In this document: positions 11,057 through 21,577 of the stretch, piece by piece
How positions within the stretch are numbered: position 1 is the first letter of the stretch
Layout: every line of letters starts with the position of its first letter
DNA from: Gracilaria caudata
Lineage: Eukaryota; Rhodophyta; Florideophyceae; Gracilariales; Gracilariaceae
DNA: 28,951 nucleotides
Direction: 5' to 3'
Assembly: GCA_030374735.1 (NCBI GenBank)
Contig: JASCIV010000248.1
Span: 1-28,951 of the forward strand
Position numbers and translations under genes: made by a program
The notes under the pieces: model-generated
The model's input: the letters and a program-made list of their open reading frames with translations, nothing else
The model's database searches: none
What the model was told of the DNA's origin: nothing

Positions 11057-13082
11057 GGTTTACGCTCTTGTCTGATCGAAAAAGAATGACCTTTGTATCT
11101 TCTGAAATCTGTAGCCAAGATACGGTTAAAAACTTCCAGAACCGTTGCAAAGAAGAACAACTTCAGATAACTTAAAGCGTTCCGAACATTAACCTTTCAA
11201 ATCCGCTTAGATGCTAAGAAAACGTCACGAAGGGTAAAATTGACGACATTTTTTTGTATTCATTGATCCAGGCCCAGACTACAGAAAGAATGTTTTTGTC
11301 TACTTCCTAATCTGTCTGTTTTGAATGTTATGACTGAAACGGTCTGGAATGTTAGAATGAATATATTAATACAAGGCGAAACATTTTTGGGAGAATCTTA
11401 AAAAAATAGAATATCCCCTACTCCACTGTCTGCGTAGATCATCACATGATGTACTTTATACTTACTGCTCGCTTTCGAACTCATTAATCACCTCGGAGAA
11501 AAAATTATTTGTGAGGTAATACGTTTTGCGATTCGAAAAACTGCTTACGAAAAGCAATATTTACGTCATTTGCCTTCCCAATAAACAAGATTTAAGACAA
11601 CCTGTCTTCCTTTTCGCTGTTTTTGCGAATTGTTTAAAATATGGCAGGGGAATTTTAGCTCTCGTTTTTGCTGTGGTAAATACTCTCTACTCTGTTTACA
11701 TCATTCATAAGGAGTGCTAAATATCTCGTATATATTTTAACACATCCTATTAAGAATTTAGGAATGAAGTCAAATGGAGTTTAGTATTGTTTTTGCTCGC
11801 ATCTTTTTGGAGTCTACAGAACAACTTCACACAACACCATTCACTATTATCTGCAGAACTTGGCGATTTCTTTTTTAATTTCGTTTCGCCTAAGGCAGGT
11901 GAATAGACGTTATCTATGAGTTTGATACAGAAAAAATATAAATCTTGCGTATTCTTTTTCGACATGTACCTTGGGAGATGTGAAACTCCACATTCGGCGT
12001 ACTAGAGTGTAGCAAGTGTGTCTCTAGAAGAGGAATGGCGTGCAAGTGTACGATAAGGAGTGTCGGGGCATTTTGAGGGACTCATACAAATGGTGTATAA
12101 GAAAATCTAATACACCAATACTCCTTCTTTTGTTCGCCACTATTCTTGTACGCTATTCGTGGATGTACGCTAAAGTGAAACAAGAATGCAACAAATCAAG
12201 TGTCACTACCATATTGCGACTAAATTGGTGCTGTCGTCCCAGCCTAACGCGGAGATGAATTTGACGCCCTGTATGAAAACAGAATTGTTTATAGTGTACA
12301 CCTAATACCCTCGTTAGACATCGGACCAATGGCAGACATGCGATTGAAGAGACACAACAGCTCAGTGGCCGCCACGTCAGCTTTTCTGTAGTCTCGTAGA
12401 AAAAGAGAGGCTTGACGTAGTGAATAACCGGCAGAGGATAAACCAATCACTGTCTTCATGAGACCAGCAAGTTTATGGTTCTTGCGTTTGACGAAAGTGC
12501 ACCAACAGAGGATTAACTACCTTCAGAATCTAAACCAAATCTAGACTACACACAACATACTTTACACAACTCAAATGAAAAGCGCTCAACGGCCTTTTCG
12601 CAGCGATAATTCTAATTCTTCATTATGCTTCTCGATGAACACATCTTGCAAGTCTGCCGCTCACTATGATGCGCTCGCAGTGCGCAGGTTTTGCGCCGAT
12701 GGGCGCAGCAGTGTCCTCATGCGAAGCAGGCTGCTGAAGGCGTCATTCTGCTACTCAAGGGACCACGACCGCTCATAGGCGCATACTTCAGATGAGGCTG
12801 CAGCCGTGTCTTGTGCGTTCGACGTGCGGGATCAGTCGCCTTGCCTCTGCCTGCCACGCACTGCGGTTCAAGGCGCCGCTTTGAGCCCTGTTCTGCTTGG
12901 AACGAATCATCACCCACACAAAGCCGGTGTCTGAAATGCTACCGCATGTTCTAATCGCGCTGCAGCCTTTGTCATCTTCTGATTTGATGGTGACATAACT
13001 TTTAAACTGCTGTAGAGCCTGCTTAAGCCTTCCAACGGTTGCGCTCAGATTATACCTGTCGCGTGGGTTTTCGATAGTGTTC
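11057..13082. other. No confident gene
   Basis: The longest candidates are 11526-11720 (plus, 64 codons) and 12040-12258 (plus, 72 codons with a hydrophobic stretch ILLLLFATILV). Neither has a recognisable family. Most of the tract is AT-rich; 12.6-13.0 kb is more GC-rich but shows no gene. Confidence 0.35.
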
Positions 13083-13254
13083 TATCCGTATGAACATTGA
13101 AAATGGTCTGAATATGGCCGAGATGTGAATGAAATGTGAGCGAATAGTCAAAATTTTGTGAGAACGTATAACCCGTCAAGATATTCATATCTTGTTCAGA
13201 ACGTTGGTCACATTTCGGCCATATGCTCGAAAAGCAAAATTGTTTATCTGGATA
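13083..13254. mobile_element. Putative fold-back / MITE-like element
   Basis: The arms are imperfectly complementary. Position 13110-13128 (GAATATGGCCGAGATGTGA) pairs with 13208-13226 (TCACATTTCGGCCATATGC) at 17 of 19 positions. Weaker complementarity runs outward to TATCC at 13083-13087 and GGATA at about 13250-13254. The interior holds an additional hairpin, CAAGATAT-TC-ATATCTTG, at 13177-13194. There is no ORF. I see no convincing target-site duplication, so this could be a decayed element or a chance inverted repeat. Confidence 0.4.
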
Positions 13255-13266
13255 TGCTGTGGTTTC

Positions 13267-13294
13267 TATCGCAGCTAAAATTTTAGCTGCGATA
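13267..13294. repeat. Perfect 28-bp palindrome
   Basis: The arm TATCGCAGCTAAAA is followed immediately by its exact reverse complement with no spacer. It starts 13 bp after the fold-back element and ends 13 bp before the first ATG of the next candidate gene (13308). It could extrude as a cruciform or bind a dimeric factor. Confidence 0.85.
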
Positions 13295-13307
13295 AAGGCA
13301 GAACCAG

Positions 13308-15111
13308 GTGAAGTTCAATGCGGCGACTACCGCCTTGTCCGTCACATCGAATTTCTCGCCCTCTTCGTCTGCCACAGTCGAAGAAATCATCGAGCAGAAT
13401 GAAAAGGCGGTCTTTCGCCAGAAGTATTCCGATCTGCTCACTGTTGCCGTAGATGCAACCGTACGAAGCACATGTAAAGCGTTATGCTTGTGGCCAACTT
13501 ATCCTACAAGCGCATCTTTAGGTCTGTTTCTGGACCTCTGTCATGCCGAGGATTGTCAGTGTTTGTTCACGAGGGCTGCCAATGTTTCCCAGACATTGGA
13601 TATTTTCATCCCTCTTGAAGTGATTAATACGAGCCTCGCCACAAATTACTACAACTCATCTTTTCGGGGCTCATTTTGTTTGGTTTTTGTTCCGTTGTTT
13701 ACGAATTGTTGCACACCACCATGGAAAACGGCGTATACAAATCGTTGGTCATTCTGGTTGTCCTCCTTGTGGGAAATTTGTGGCCGTATTGGCAGCCCTC
13801 AGCAGAGAAGTTTTCTCATGCCTTGACCAACATGGCACAAGTTTTGAAGATCGAAACAGAATCAGCGAACCCCGCTCGCGTCGATTTGTGGAGCACCATC
13901 TGTGCTATCAAAGAGCTTCACTGCATACTCAGATCTACACCCAATGCGTCCAGCCCCCTCAGCGACCTCACTAGCACGTTTGATCTGGGACAGGGTGAGG
14001 GTTAATGTTTGTCTGCTATCATATCCATGCTCAGTGAGGACATTTTACTCATTTACTTTCACAACCTGCAACTTCTGTCAGCCCCACCCATCATCTCTAC
14101 AATGACATTTACTGCAAAATTCATTCAAAACATTAGCGCGTTCGTGGATTCCATTGCAATCAAACGGCATATTGAGATAGTCAAGGCGGCCGAAATGCTT
14201 GTGCGCAACCATTTTTCCGACGTTCTTACTCTGTTGATGCCCTCCGATGTGATTAAGAACGTTAACACGTCGCTCGGAAAGCTCTTGGAGCATAAATACA
14301 CTCCAAGCAACCTTTGACACCTCAAGTTTACTGTAAAGACTGGATAATTAAATACCTTTAAAGTTCAGGGTAGATTCCATTGCGAAGATCGCAGTCGTGA
14401 TCGATGTGTACAAGTGTTTTGCAAACCTCGTGTTTGGCCATCACCACTTTTTGCGATTTTCTTGATAGGGCCATCACTGCACTTTACTCTGCTGCGCACA
14501 GTCCGCTTTCAACATCTTCGGCATATGATGTTGCCATGGCGGGTACACAACTGCAAGAGTTATCTGAAGCGCTGTTCGACGTTGCCTCGCAATGATAGAC
14601 CTCTTCAGGGCGTGCGTGGGTGTCTATGGTTGACGAGTTTGGTCAACCAGATGTGCTAAATGAAAAGGGATCAAAAAGCTTCGATGGATATGCAAAGGCT
14701 TTTGTGCAAGGCGGCGAAGGTCTGGATGACAAGATTCGTGCCTTAATGGGTTCCGCCTCGGAATTGCATCGGGATTTGTTCCGTGATCTTATTTGTGCTC
14801 TTGTGAGTTGCTGAAGTCAATCTGTTGCGCAGATGGAAAATAGGGGTAAGCGCAGCGGATCGTCGCGATTGATCTCGGATGCCTCAAGATCTCCGCGTCT
14901 TTTTGGTACTGTTGGAACGGAACGGCGAACTTCAGTACGTTGCAACGTCAAGATTCCTGGGAAGCGTCAGTTTGATTGCGCGAGAGCAGCTTTTGGCAAG
15001 GACCTTGACGTTGATTTGCGTGGACACACCTTCGCAATCGCTTTGAGCGTTTGCACTGGCGTGTTTAACAAAAAATCGCGTTTGGTGCTTTGGAAGAAAA
15101 TTCTAACATAA
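13308..15111 (+). CDS. Unrecognised gene, probably several exons, with frame breaks
   Basis: Protein-like segments follow one another on this strand in changing frames. In order: 13308 to about 13665 (MKFNAATTALSV... to NYYNSSFRG); about 13665-13994 (ELLHTTMENGVYKSLVILVV, WPYWQPSAEKF); 14082-14317 (TMTFTAKFIQNISAFVDSIA); 14370 to about 14455 (VDSIAKIAVVIDVYKCFANL); 14470-14595; 14620-14814 (DEFGQPDVLNEKGSKSFDGY); and 14833-15111 or an overlapping frame. The second and third join cleanly through a GT-AG intron (13995-14081). The first break coincides with GGGG near 13666. The pieces are helix-rich and resemble a cytosolic helical-repeat protein, but I do not recognise a family. It could be a living gene whose exons I cannot fully place, or a pseudogene. 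Confidence 0.4.
13995..14081 (+). other. Candidate GT-AG intron (87 nt)
   Basis: Donor CAGG|GTGAGG and acceptor CTTCTGTCAG|CCCC sit either side of a pyrimidine-rich tract. Removing it joins two open frames in phase 1 (FDLGQ to APPIISTMTF) and removes the stop that ends the upstream ORF. Confidence 0.45.
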
Positions 15112-15277
15112 TTAGAGCGCATGAGCGCATAGTTCGTTCTTTCTTGAACTTTTTTATACCATCACCGTAGAGGATGTTCATTCTGGTACCCCTTTTCTGT
15201 GAATCAAATTCTCGAAACTCGGGGTAAACACCGAAAGAGAGACGCGGCGTTGCGAATAATCCTGCAAATACTGAGTA

Positions 15278-15529
15278 TTACAGCTGGGGCAAAAGCCTTC
15301 TAACCATGCATTCGGAACTGGTGTTGTTTGTGCCCGTTGTTATTTTGCCTCTTCCTGTTTTCCTTTCACTCGCGGCCAAACCATTTTTCGTCGCACTATT
15401 CGGAACAAGACTGTTCCGCGTTCTGCGAGCTTCTCTCGTCTTAGCGTCCACAAGGCGTAAACTCTTCGCCGTTTTCGCGCTAGGCCTCGGGCTTTTTCTC
15501 TCAATCGTAGACCTTCTTTTCCTTGTCAT
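15278..15529 (-). CDS. Small Lys/Arg-rich hypothetical protein
   Basis: This 83-residue ORF is highly basic: it begins MTRKRRSTIERKSPRPSAK and continues with many K, R, S and T residues. That is typical of nuclear or nucleolar tails, but there is no domain. The overlapping plus-strand ORF (15306-15539) is strikingly hydrophobic, as expected of the complement of Lys/Arg codons, so only one of the two can be meaningful; the basic one seems likelier. It may equally be an exon of a longer minus-strand gene with the ORF at 15644-15844. Confidence 0.22.
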   Translation of the reverse strand: MTRKRRSTIERKSPRPSAKTAKSLRLVDAKTREARRTRNSLVPNSATKNGLAASERKTGRGKITTGTNNTSSECMVRRLLPQL

Positions 15530-15643
15530 TTTCGAATGAATATCCTAATATTTGTGCTACCAAGTCATGCTTCGTGGCGATCATCCACACCACTCTTGAA
15601 GATAAAGAACTAGTCGTCCCCGTTCTCTGAAACGAATTATTGC

Positions 15644-15990
15644 TTATTTAGAGCGTAAAAAGCTTTCAGTGTTTTCAAAATTGAAGAAAAACACCTTCAT
15701 GCCCCCGAAATTTACCTCTACATTTTCAAAGGCGAATTGCGCCGGGACGTTTTTAAACTCATCTAAGCAATCTGCTAGCTGGCGGTCGTGAAAGTGGATG
15801 ACACTTCGTGAGAATGCCTCCGTCAATCGGCAAGAGCTGACCATGCAACAAAGATCCTACCGCTCTGTTCCTCAATTTTTTGAAGAGGAAGAGCTCTCAA
15901 CAGGTTGCTGAACACGGGTTTCGAAGAGTTTCCCGGGAGTGTCTGCATTGGAATTGGATGAGTGTGAAACGCCATGGGTCGGCTCTTTCA
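15644..15990 (-). CDS. Hypothetical minus-strand exons
   Basis: The ORF at 15844-15644 reads as globular protein (e.g. RQLADCLDEFKNVPAQFAFE). Immediately upstream, in another frame (about 15985-15840), MAFHTHPIPMQTLPGNSSKP and FSNLLRALPLQKIEEQSGRI also look coding. A frame change near 15840 would join them. A possible donor, GAG|GTAAAT, lies near 15715. No family is recognised, and the downstream basic ORF may belong to the same gene. Confidence 0.25.
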
Positions 15991-16329
15991 AATGTTATTC
16001 CAGAAGATATAGGTGTTGGGTGGAAATAGAGCTGGTCATGGGTTCTTCAGTAATCGCCAGTAACCAAACACTCGCATATGGAAACGCCTAAGAGATCGTG
16101 TACCTTCTTGTTGTTTTTCATGCTGTGTGGCACAAATGCTGTTCTGCTGGTTATTGACTGCGGTTTGGAGTGTTATAGGTTTCGTAGCGTTTAGCCGGCC
16201 GCTACGTACTATCAAATAGTCATATGTATTCATAAACGGGAGGAGAGAGCAATCGAAGACTCTACTTATACTCATCGTTTCACAAGTTTCTTCTTTTATA
16301 CGGAATTTAGCACGCATCCTTCACAAGCT

Positions 16330-18110
16330 ATACCATATTTACTGGCTTTCTCAACCAAATTTGGCATCCTATTCTTATCCTAGTCTTACCACTCTTCATA
16401 TTTCATATAGATTTCGTCACCTACTGCGATATCACCCATATCTTGGACTGCCAGCACCGAGTATTCCTACGCCAGCAGTTTTCTTCTAGTAACAGAAAAG
16501 TACAAGAATTTTGCCAGATCTGTGCCAGATCCGTGTCTTCTTTAGTGCAACAACTACGAGTTGGCTAGAAGCTGCTCACAGAACAGTTTACAAAGCATGA
16601 AAATGATATGACACGCACTAGGCAGATGATCACCGTTGGGCGCTGATGCTTTGGCAATGTCCCTCGCATCGCAGCGCACGAGTGGCAGTCCGTGGCGCTC
16701 TTCTACACATCAATAGGTATGAATGGGAAATCAGAGTCCTATTGCAGGGTCTCGTACATGCTTTTTCCTTCGAAGTGACCACACACACTGACAAAATGAG
16801 ATTATTGCAGCGCACCTTCTCGAAAGGACGTTGGTACTAAACCCTCTTATGCTCCATCCAGGGGCGACGTCCTTGACAAGAAACCGTAACGACCATACCA
16901 AAAACCAGAAAAACGCCTACCAACCGTATTGATGACGCTCTGTCACCAGAGATCCGTGTCCTTGGCGTCTAGAAATTCATCACGGATAATGGGGTGGACT
17001 TCCATCTTCTCTTGTTCGACAACGAAAGTTTCACACCGTGCGAGTCCATCCATTTTCTTGGGCTTGTCCCTTGCAAAGAAAAAGAATACATAGATGGTCT
17101 CCCCTTTTTGCACTGTACCCCTGAGGCAATCGAATGCAACTGTAATCTACCTCGTTCTCGAGAGGTCTCTCCTCAAGTTCGTCTGTGGTCTGTGGCGACA
17201 TAGATTCCGTGGCCTGATACTTGAACCCTGTGCGGTGTACCACGTCGAAGTCTGTCCTAGAGGGCCTCCCCATCTGGCGAATCTGCCCAAACCATCGTTC
17301 AAATTGAGGATCCAAGTCAGCGAATGTTGTTCAGGCCTCACGATGAGCCTGTCACCTAACAAGTATGGACTAGGTAGGAGCAATGCTCACACTACAGCGA
17401 AACATTTTTTCTGGGTTGTAGTTAACTTCCTCTCGGTTTGTCATCGAGAACAGCTCCAATACCCCAAGGGCCTGTACCTTTTCCGATCGGATTGCTGTTG
17501 AAGAAGCGTGCAACCAACTTGGACATTGCAAGCCTTCTCGTCAAACATATAGAGGCCACCTGGAACGGGACGCGCCAGGATAGGTGAGGAGATCAAACGA
17601 TCTCGTATTTCCTGTACTGCTTGGTATTCCTCGTCTTTGAGTGTCGAAAAATGTCGACTCGTCCTTTTTCTAGCTCTCCACCAAAAGATGCCGCCATTCT
17701 GGATTGGAAACGAATTTTCAAGAGAGGTTTCATACACCTCTTAAGAATCTGATCGCCGTCTAAAAAGTGGCTTTTTAGCCTCCCGAACGATATCGCAAGT
17801 CCGTTGGGAGACCTGCAAATTTCTGGGCCGCACTACATCTCCAAGGTAGTCCAAAGAGGCCTGGAAGAAGAAGCAAGTTTTTTGTTTTAGAGTGATTCCA
17901 GCGTTCCGTAAAAAATCAGCATGTAACACACGTTCCGGAATTGTCCATGAAACGATCTGAAGGACATGATGATATCATCCAAGTACACGAAAGAGTACTG
18001 CCATTTGACCCTCTTGAGGATGATATCGAGCGCTCGCTGAAAGATAGCGGGTGCATTTGTCACCCCACAAGGTCATTCGGATGAAGCTGTAGAGACCCAG
18101 GCAAAACTAT
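16330..18110 (-). mobile_element. Ty3/gypsy retrotransposon pol fossil (RT-RNase H-integrase)
   Basis: Reading the minus strand from 18110, the reverse transcriptase retains VTNAPAIFQRALDIILKRVK and the catalytic motif YLDD (17985-17974, in FVYLDDIIM). The connection and RNase H regions follow: FSTLKDEEYQAVQEIRDRL, YMFDEKACNVQVGCTLLQQQ, a YWS motif, then LIVRPEQHSLTWILNLNDGL and FDVVHRTGFKYQATESMS. The integrase begins with VHPIIRDEFLDA and has a zinc-binding module (CGHFEGKSMYE; DCHSCA, about 16790-16640). The integrase catalytic core is missing, and only a C-terminal-like GDEIYMKYEE (near 16430) remains. Stops and frameshifts occur throughout. Gag, protease, the N-terminal half of the RT and LTRs are absent, so the copy is truncated and dead. 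Confidence 0.85.
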
Positions 18111-18120
18111 TAGTAAACAA

Positions 18121-18204
18121 ATCAATAAATGTATAAGTATTTAGCGCTTTTAATGTACGGTTGCGCTGTATCTTCTTTGCTGGCGGAGCCACAGGTTGCA
18201 ACGT
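18121..18204. repeat. Dispersed repeat, copy A
   Basis: It begins ATCAATAAAT and ends ACAGGTTGCAACGT, and aligns along its length with 24041-24123 in the same orientation. In its better-conserved right-hand part about four bases in five match by hand alignment. It directly abuts the truncated end of the Ty3/gypsy fossil, so it may be a repeat or element end that interrupted or replaced the missing RT. Confidence 0.75.
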
Positions 18205-18900
18205 AATAAGCTTTTTGAAGTGAGCAGGATGAGAAAAAAGTGATGAAGACCTGAGAAAGCCTACCTGCCGTATGGACGTCGTGTTCTGCTCGATGGTGGG
18301 CGTACGTGGTTCCCAGCGAAAACTCGTGCAATTAATTTGAATTCGATTTTCATAGAATTTTCAATCTTTGGGCTGTCCATTTTCATTATAGCAAGTCGTA
18401 CATCATTGCACCTTCAATGCATCAAAGTCCGACGACAATCTATTAAAGTCAATATTCTAAAAAATTCAATGCACTAAAGATGCCTTGAACCTCTACGAAA
18501 TTTAGCTGAGATACGGAAAAGTAAATGAGGATTCTATGACGGAAAGTTTTGCTTGTGGCTTGCTATTTACAGCCGCCAAACAACCGGAGACTTTGGCGGG
18601 GTGGCACACCGGGCTGAGAATACCTGAGCAGGGATCACGCCCCACACTATGAAAAGTGATTCTGGACAGAGAATGGGCGAGATTGTGCTTTAATTAAATC
18701 CGAAAACTATTTTGCACATCAAACTTTTGACAACCTCTGGCCATCTGGTGTGAGCTAGAAAAAGAGCTATTTTAAATTCATCGAAAGATTAACATTTTCA
18801 GGACAAAATCTTGCTGTAGTCCGGATTTTGGAGGCAATCCAGCTCACCTGGCAATATCTCGATATGGTCTCGGCCACTGCTACATATGGAGCCCATCTGA
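18205..18900. other. No supported gene
   Basis: No ORF has a recognisable motif. Sequence after 18204 may extend the repeat weakly. The rest is unremarkable AT-rich DNA. Confidence 0.4.
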
Positions 18901-19134
18901 TGTCCTTCCGGATGTTCATGGTGTCCATCGCATTCGCTGTTATGCAAAACCTCCATTGTCACAATCACAGCCATCTCCATTCGCTCGTCCAGTAGCACCG
19001 TCTCAATCCTTATCGATGTTCTGGATGACGTGATGAAGAGCGAACGTGAAGAAGAGCTTCGTGCTGGCGTTGTTCGTGCGGGGTATAAGCGTAGGAAATC
19101 CAGGCGGCAAAGATCGCAGGATGAGCGTCGATAG
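18901..19134 (+). other. Charged coding-like fragment, unrecognised
   Basis: The frame is open from a TGA at about 18898 to the TAG at 19132. Its second half encodes a strongly charged helix-like stretch (LIDVLDDVMKSEREEELRAG, then a KRRKSRRQRSQDE tail) typical of real protein. The first half is Cys/Ser-rich and less convincing. There is no start codon in a good position and no partner exon, so it is probably an exon or pseudogene fragment. Confidence 0.22.
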
Positions 19135-19828
19135 CAGTAGACGCGGAATGGACTCAAACGGCGAGGATCGAAAGCAGATGCTACTAAATGTAAGACTATC
19201 ATTGTTGACTGAAGTCTGGCCTTCTCCAGATGGAGGAGAAGGCAGGCTGACGCTCCTTTAATACAGATCTTGTAGTGATCTAGAGAGATCTACGATTACA
19301 TTACAAGCTATCTACTGTCTCGTACTGTCACACAAGGTGTGAACTACAAGCCGATCACGTTGATCAGGCGTGATGTGGCTTGAAGTGTGACTTCTGTATT
19401 ACATCATCCCTCTGCACTCGCATAATCCCATGTGTCTCCACACCCTCTCCCATCCAAAGGTCAACACACTTGTCATGGCCTGCGCACCATCCTGACCATC
19501 ACAGACGCCCGTGTGCGCGTCCCTTCTTTACAAGGCGGACGCGAACTATTTTATCGCGAACTGCGTGGGATCTTCCACGCATTTCGCACTGTTCCATCTC
19601 TGCGGCTTCTGAGCGTGGTTCAAATTTCACTTGCACACACAGAGGATTGCCGTGCAGAGCAGCACAGTGCTCTCACCTTGTGCGGTGGAGCCGGAAAATT
19701 TTCGAAACAGGCGCCCCACGACAACGCCACCACTCGAACCGTCATGTCAGGTTTCTCACGGACGAGCCTCTTGTCTGCAAGAAACCTCCCATCTCATAGA
19801 GGCAGAATGAAGTGCAGCTGAATCGGTC
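19135..19828. other. No confident gene
   Basis: Overlapping plus-strand ORFs at 19380-19799 and 19432-19821 exist mainly because stops are scarce in this pyrimidine-rich tract. A third frame (about 19510-19610, VCASLLYKADANYFIANCVG) looks as protein-like as either. They may belong upstream of the duplicated fragment that follows. Confidence 0.25.
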
Positions 19829-20283
19829 CTGCCCTGTTCAATTCCTCCACCACTATCCTCGTACCATTCATTGTACCAGCTCATCCCTTCATGCATATTG
19901 TTTGAAAAGCCACCGGCTATTCTATGGACTCAAGCCTTCAAATGGAGTGGTACTCTTTGGCTCCCAGCGGTCGAACTGCGAGCACCGTCTCGATGGTACT
20001 TGCTGAATCTACAAAATGCTACGTTATCCCTTTCGCGCAATATTCATTTTCGGAACTTTGGCTCAAATGGCTATTTTGTTCCTGGGAACTTCCGTCCCAG
20101 CTCGATTCCAAAACAGCGGTCTCTGCCGCTTCTCTCACTAAATACAACGGCTCTTATATTCCCACGCTGCTGGAGAAGAAGGTAGTGATATTACGAGTTG
20201 GCCTAAAAAGTCTTGTACTTTCAGCGGGGAACGACCCCGATCGTCTCCAGCGTAGCCGACCACAATATCCAGATCAGTATTGA
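19829..20283 (+). pseudogene. Diverged duplicate coding fragment, copy 1
   Basis: This encodes AVELRAPSRWYLLNLQN near 19970-20020, which matches AVEPREPSRWLLLDLNN in copy 2 (21220-21270). DNA similarity extends on both sides: a CTCCACCA-containing stretch near 19848 matches one near 21128, and CTTGTACTTT...GTAGCCGACC (20213-20262) matches CTTGTTCTTT...GTAGCAGACC (21413-21462). Several frames must be combined to follow the similarity, so this copy is broken. I cannot identify the protein family. Confidence 0.5.
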
Positions 20284-21111
20284 TGTAAGTTGTCGTTCAC
20301 AGTAACGAGATTGGACCACAGATCTAGAAGTGGAGTCACTAACGATGATCAAGGAATATGGTAATACTTGCCAACTGCTGAATACTGTAAAATCTTAGGA
20401 TCAATCTGAAGACAATATAATTGCAGTACTTTTGATGTTAAAAACGACTGGTGAGGGTATTGAGACAACGTTCGAGAAAATCATAGTGGTGCTGGCGGCA
20501 GACGTGAGGTCAAGATTCGAGTCGACTCTAAAAGAAAACAGTATCATGTAATAAAAGAACTTCCATAGCAAGCTCTTCTTGGAGCAGTGCACTCTTCATG
20601 CAAGGATAGGCTCCAAACGGTCGTAATTACCAAGTCAAAGAGCGCCTAATACACAATGTTTCCCTCTCGGCGAAACAATAATGTATAAATTGATCATCTT
20701 ATGATTGAGCCTGTGTAGGATGCCAGACAAGATAAGAGTTTTTAATCGACTGGAGCGTTTCGCTGCGAGACATCCGAAGTTCATATTACACTCCTGGTAT
20801 TGGAAGTAAAAAATATCGTCATGGTCTCGTTCCAACGCCCAACCTCATCCAACTCGGCTTGTTGGCGTACTGTATGAAAACCACGAGAAGCCGGGATGGC
20901 ATCGCACACAGGTTGGCTCAAGAAAACGTCCGATAGTCACCTGTGACACTCAGCGCACAACGAAGGAAAAACGCTAATGCTAAGTAGGCCGAGACAGAAC
21001 TATACTCCGTATTGGTAAATATTTCACAAAGCTTTTGTGCGCAGCGTGTAATCGCATCTAGTGTACGTAAGCGCCATCGTGCAGAACTCGATAAATACTT
21101 GGCACCTCTGC
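20284..21111. other. Spacer between the two duplicate copies
   Basis: A minus-strand ORF at 21184-20918 (88 codons, e.g. KYLSSSARWRLRTLDAITRC) and another at 20835-20635 look mildly protein-like but are unrecognised. The first overlaps the start of copy 2 on the opposite strand, so at most one of the two readings is real. Confidence 0.25.
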
Positions 21112-21577
21112 CCCGTGCAATCTCTCCACCAGTATTAAGGTTTTCTTTCATCCATGGTGTTTCAAATGTTTCTTGATCTTGCAATGCCTCGAACGGAGAC
21201 TTAATCTTTGACTCTCAGCCGTTGAGCCGCGAGAACCATCTAGATGGCTCCTACTAGATCTAAATAATGATGTCTTTTTGAACATTTTCCGCAAGGTACT
21301 TCCGGAAAGCACTGTTCTACGTGGCTGAAACCTTGCTTCCTATAGTGATGCAACACATCTTGCTTTCACTCGCCGACGCCTTGCTAGGATTTTCATTGTA
21401 GCCCGAGAACGTCTTGTTCTTTTTAACGCTACAACTCACCAGCAACTGTCACCGGTAGCAGACCGGCAATTTTTTGCAGTATCATCGGTGATACAAGTGC
21501 TGTTCTGCGATTCTGGCATTCTTGCACACGTCCCACCAGGCGCGACACATGCCAGATACAATCTGTTCAAAAGTTAG
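21112..21577 (+). pseudogene. Diverged duplicate coding fragment, copy 2
   Basis: This is the better preserved copy. The frame running through PSRWLLLDLNNDVFLNIFRK reaches a TGA at 21326, then stays open to the TAG at 21575 (82 codons, including RRLARIFIVARERLVLFNAT and VLFCDSGILAHVPP). Apart from that single TGA it is a continuous reading of more than 110 codons. The sequence looks like a beta-rich globular domain. There is no family assignment. It could be an exon whose true boundaries avoid the TGA. Confidence 0.45.

Noticed and set aside
15306..15539. Hydrophobic 77-residue plus-strand ORF that looks like a membrane protein
   Set aside because: It is the antisense of a Lys/Arg-rich reading. 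Complementing Lys/Arg codons yields Phe/Leu/Ala-rich peptides, so the hydrophobicity is probably an artefact.
16975..17010. Plus-strand reading KFITDNGVDF, resembling an integrase DNG motif
   Set aside because: The minus strand of the same bases encodes VHPIIRDEFLDA, which continues the Ty3/gypsy integrase in the correct order after RNase H. The plus-strand match has no flanking integrase sequence and is a coincidence.
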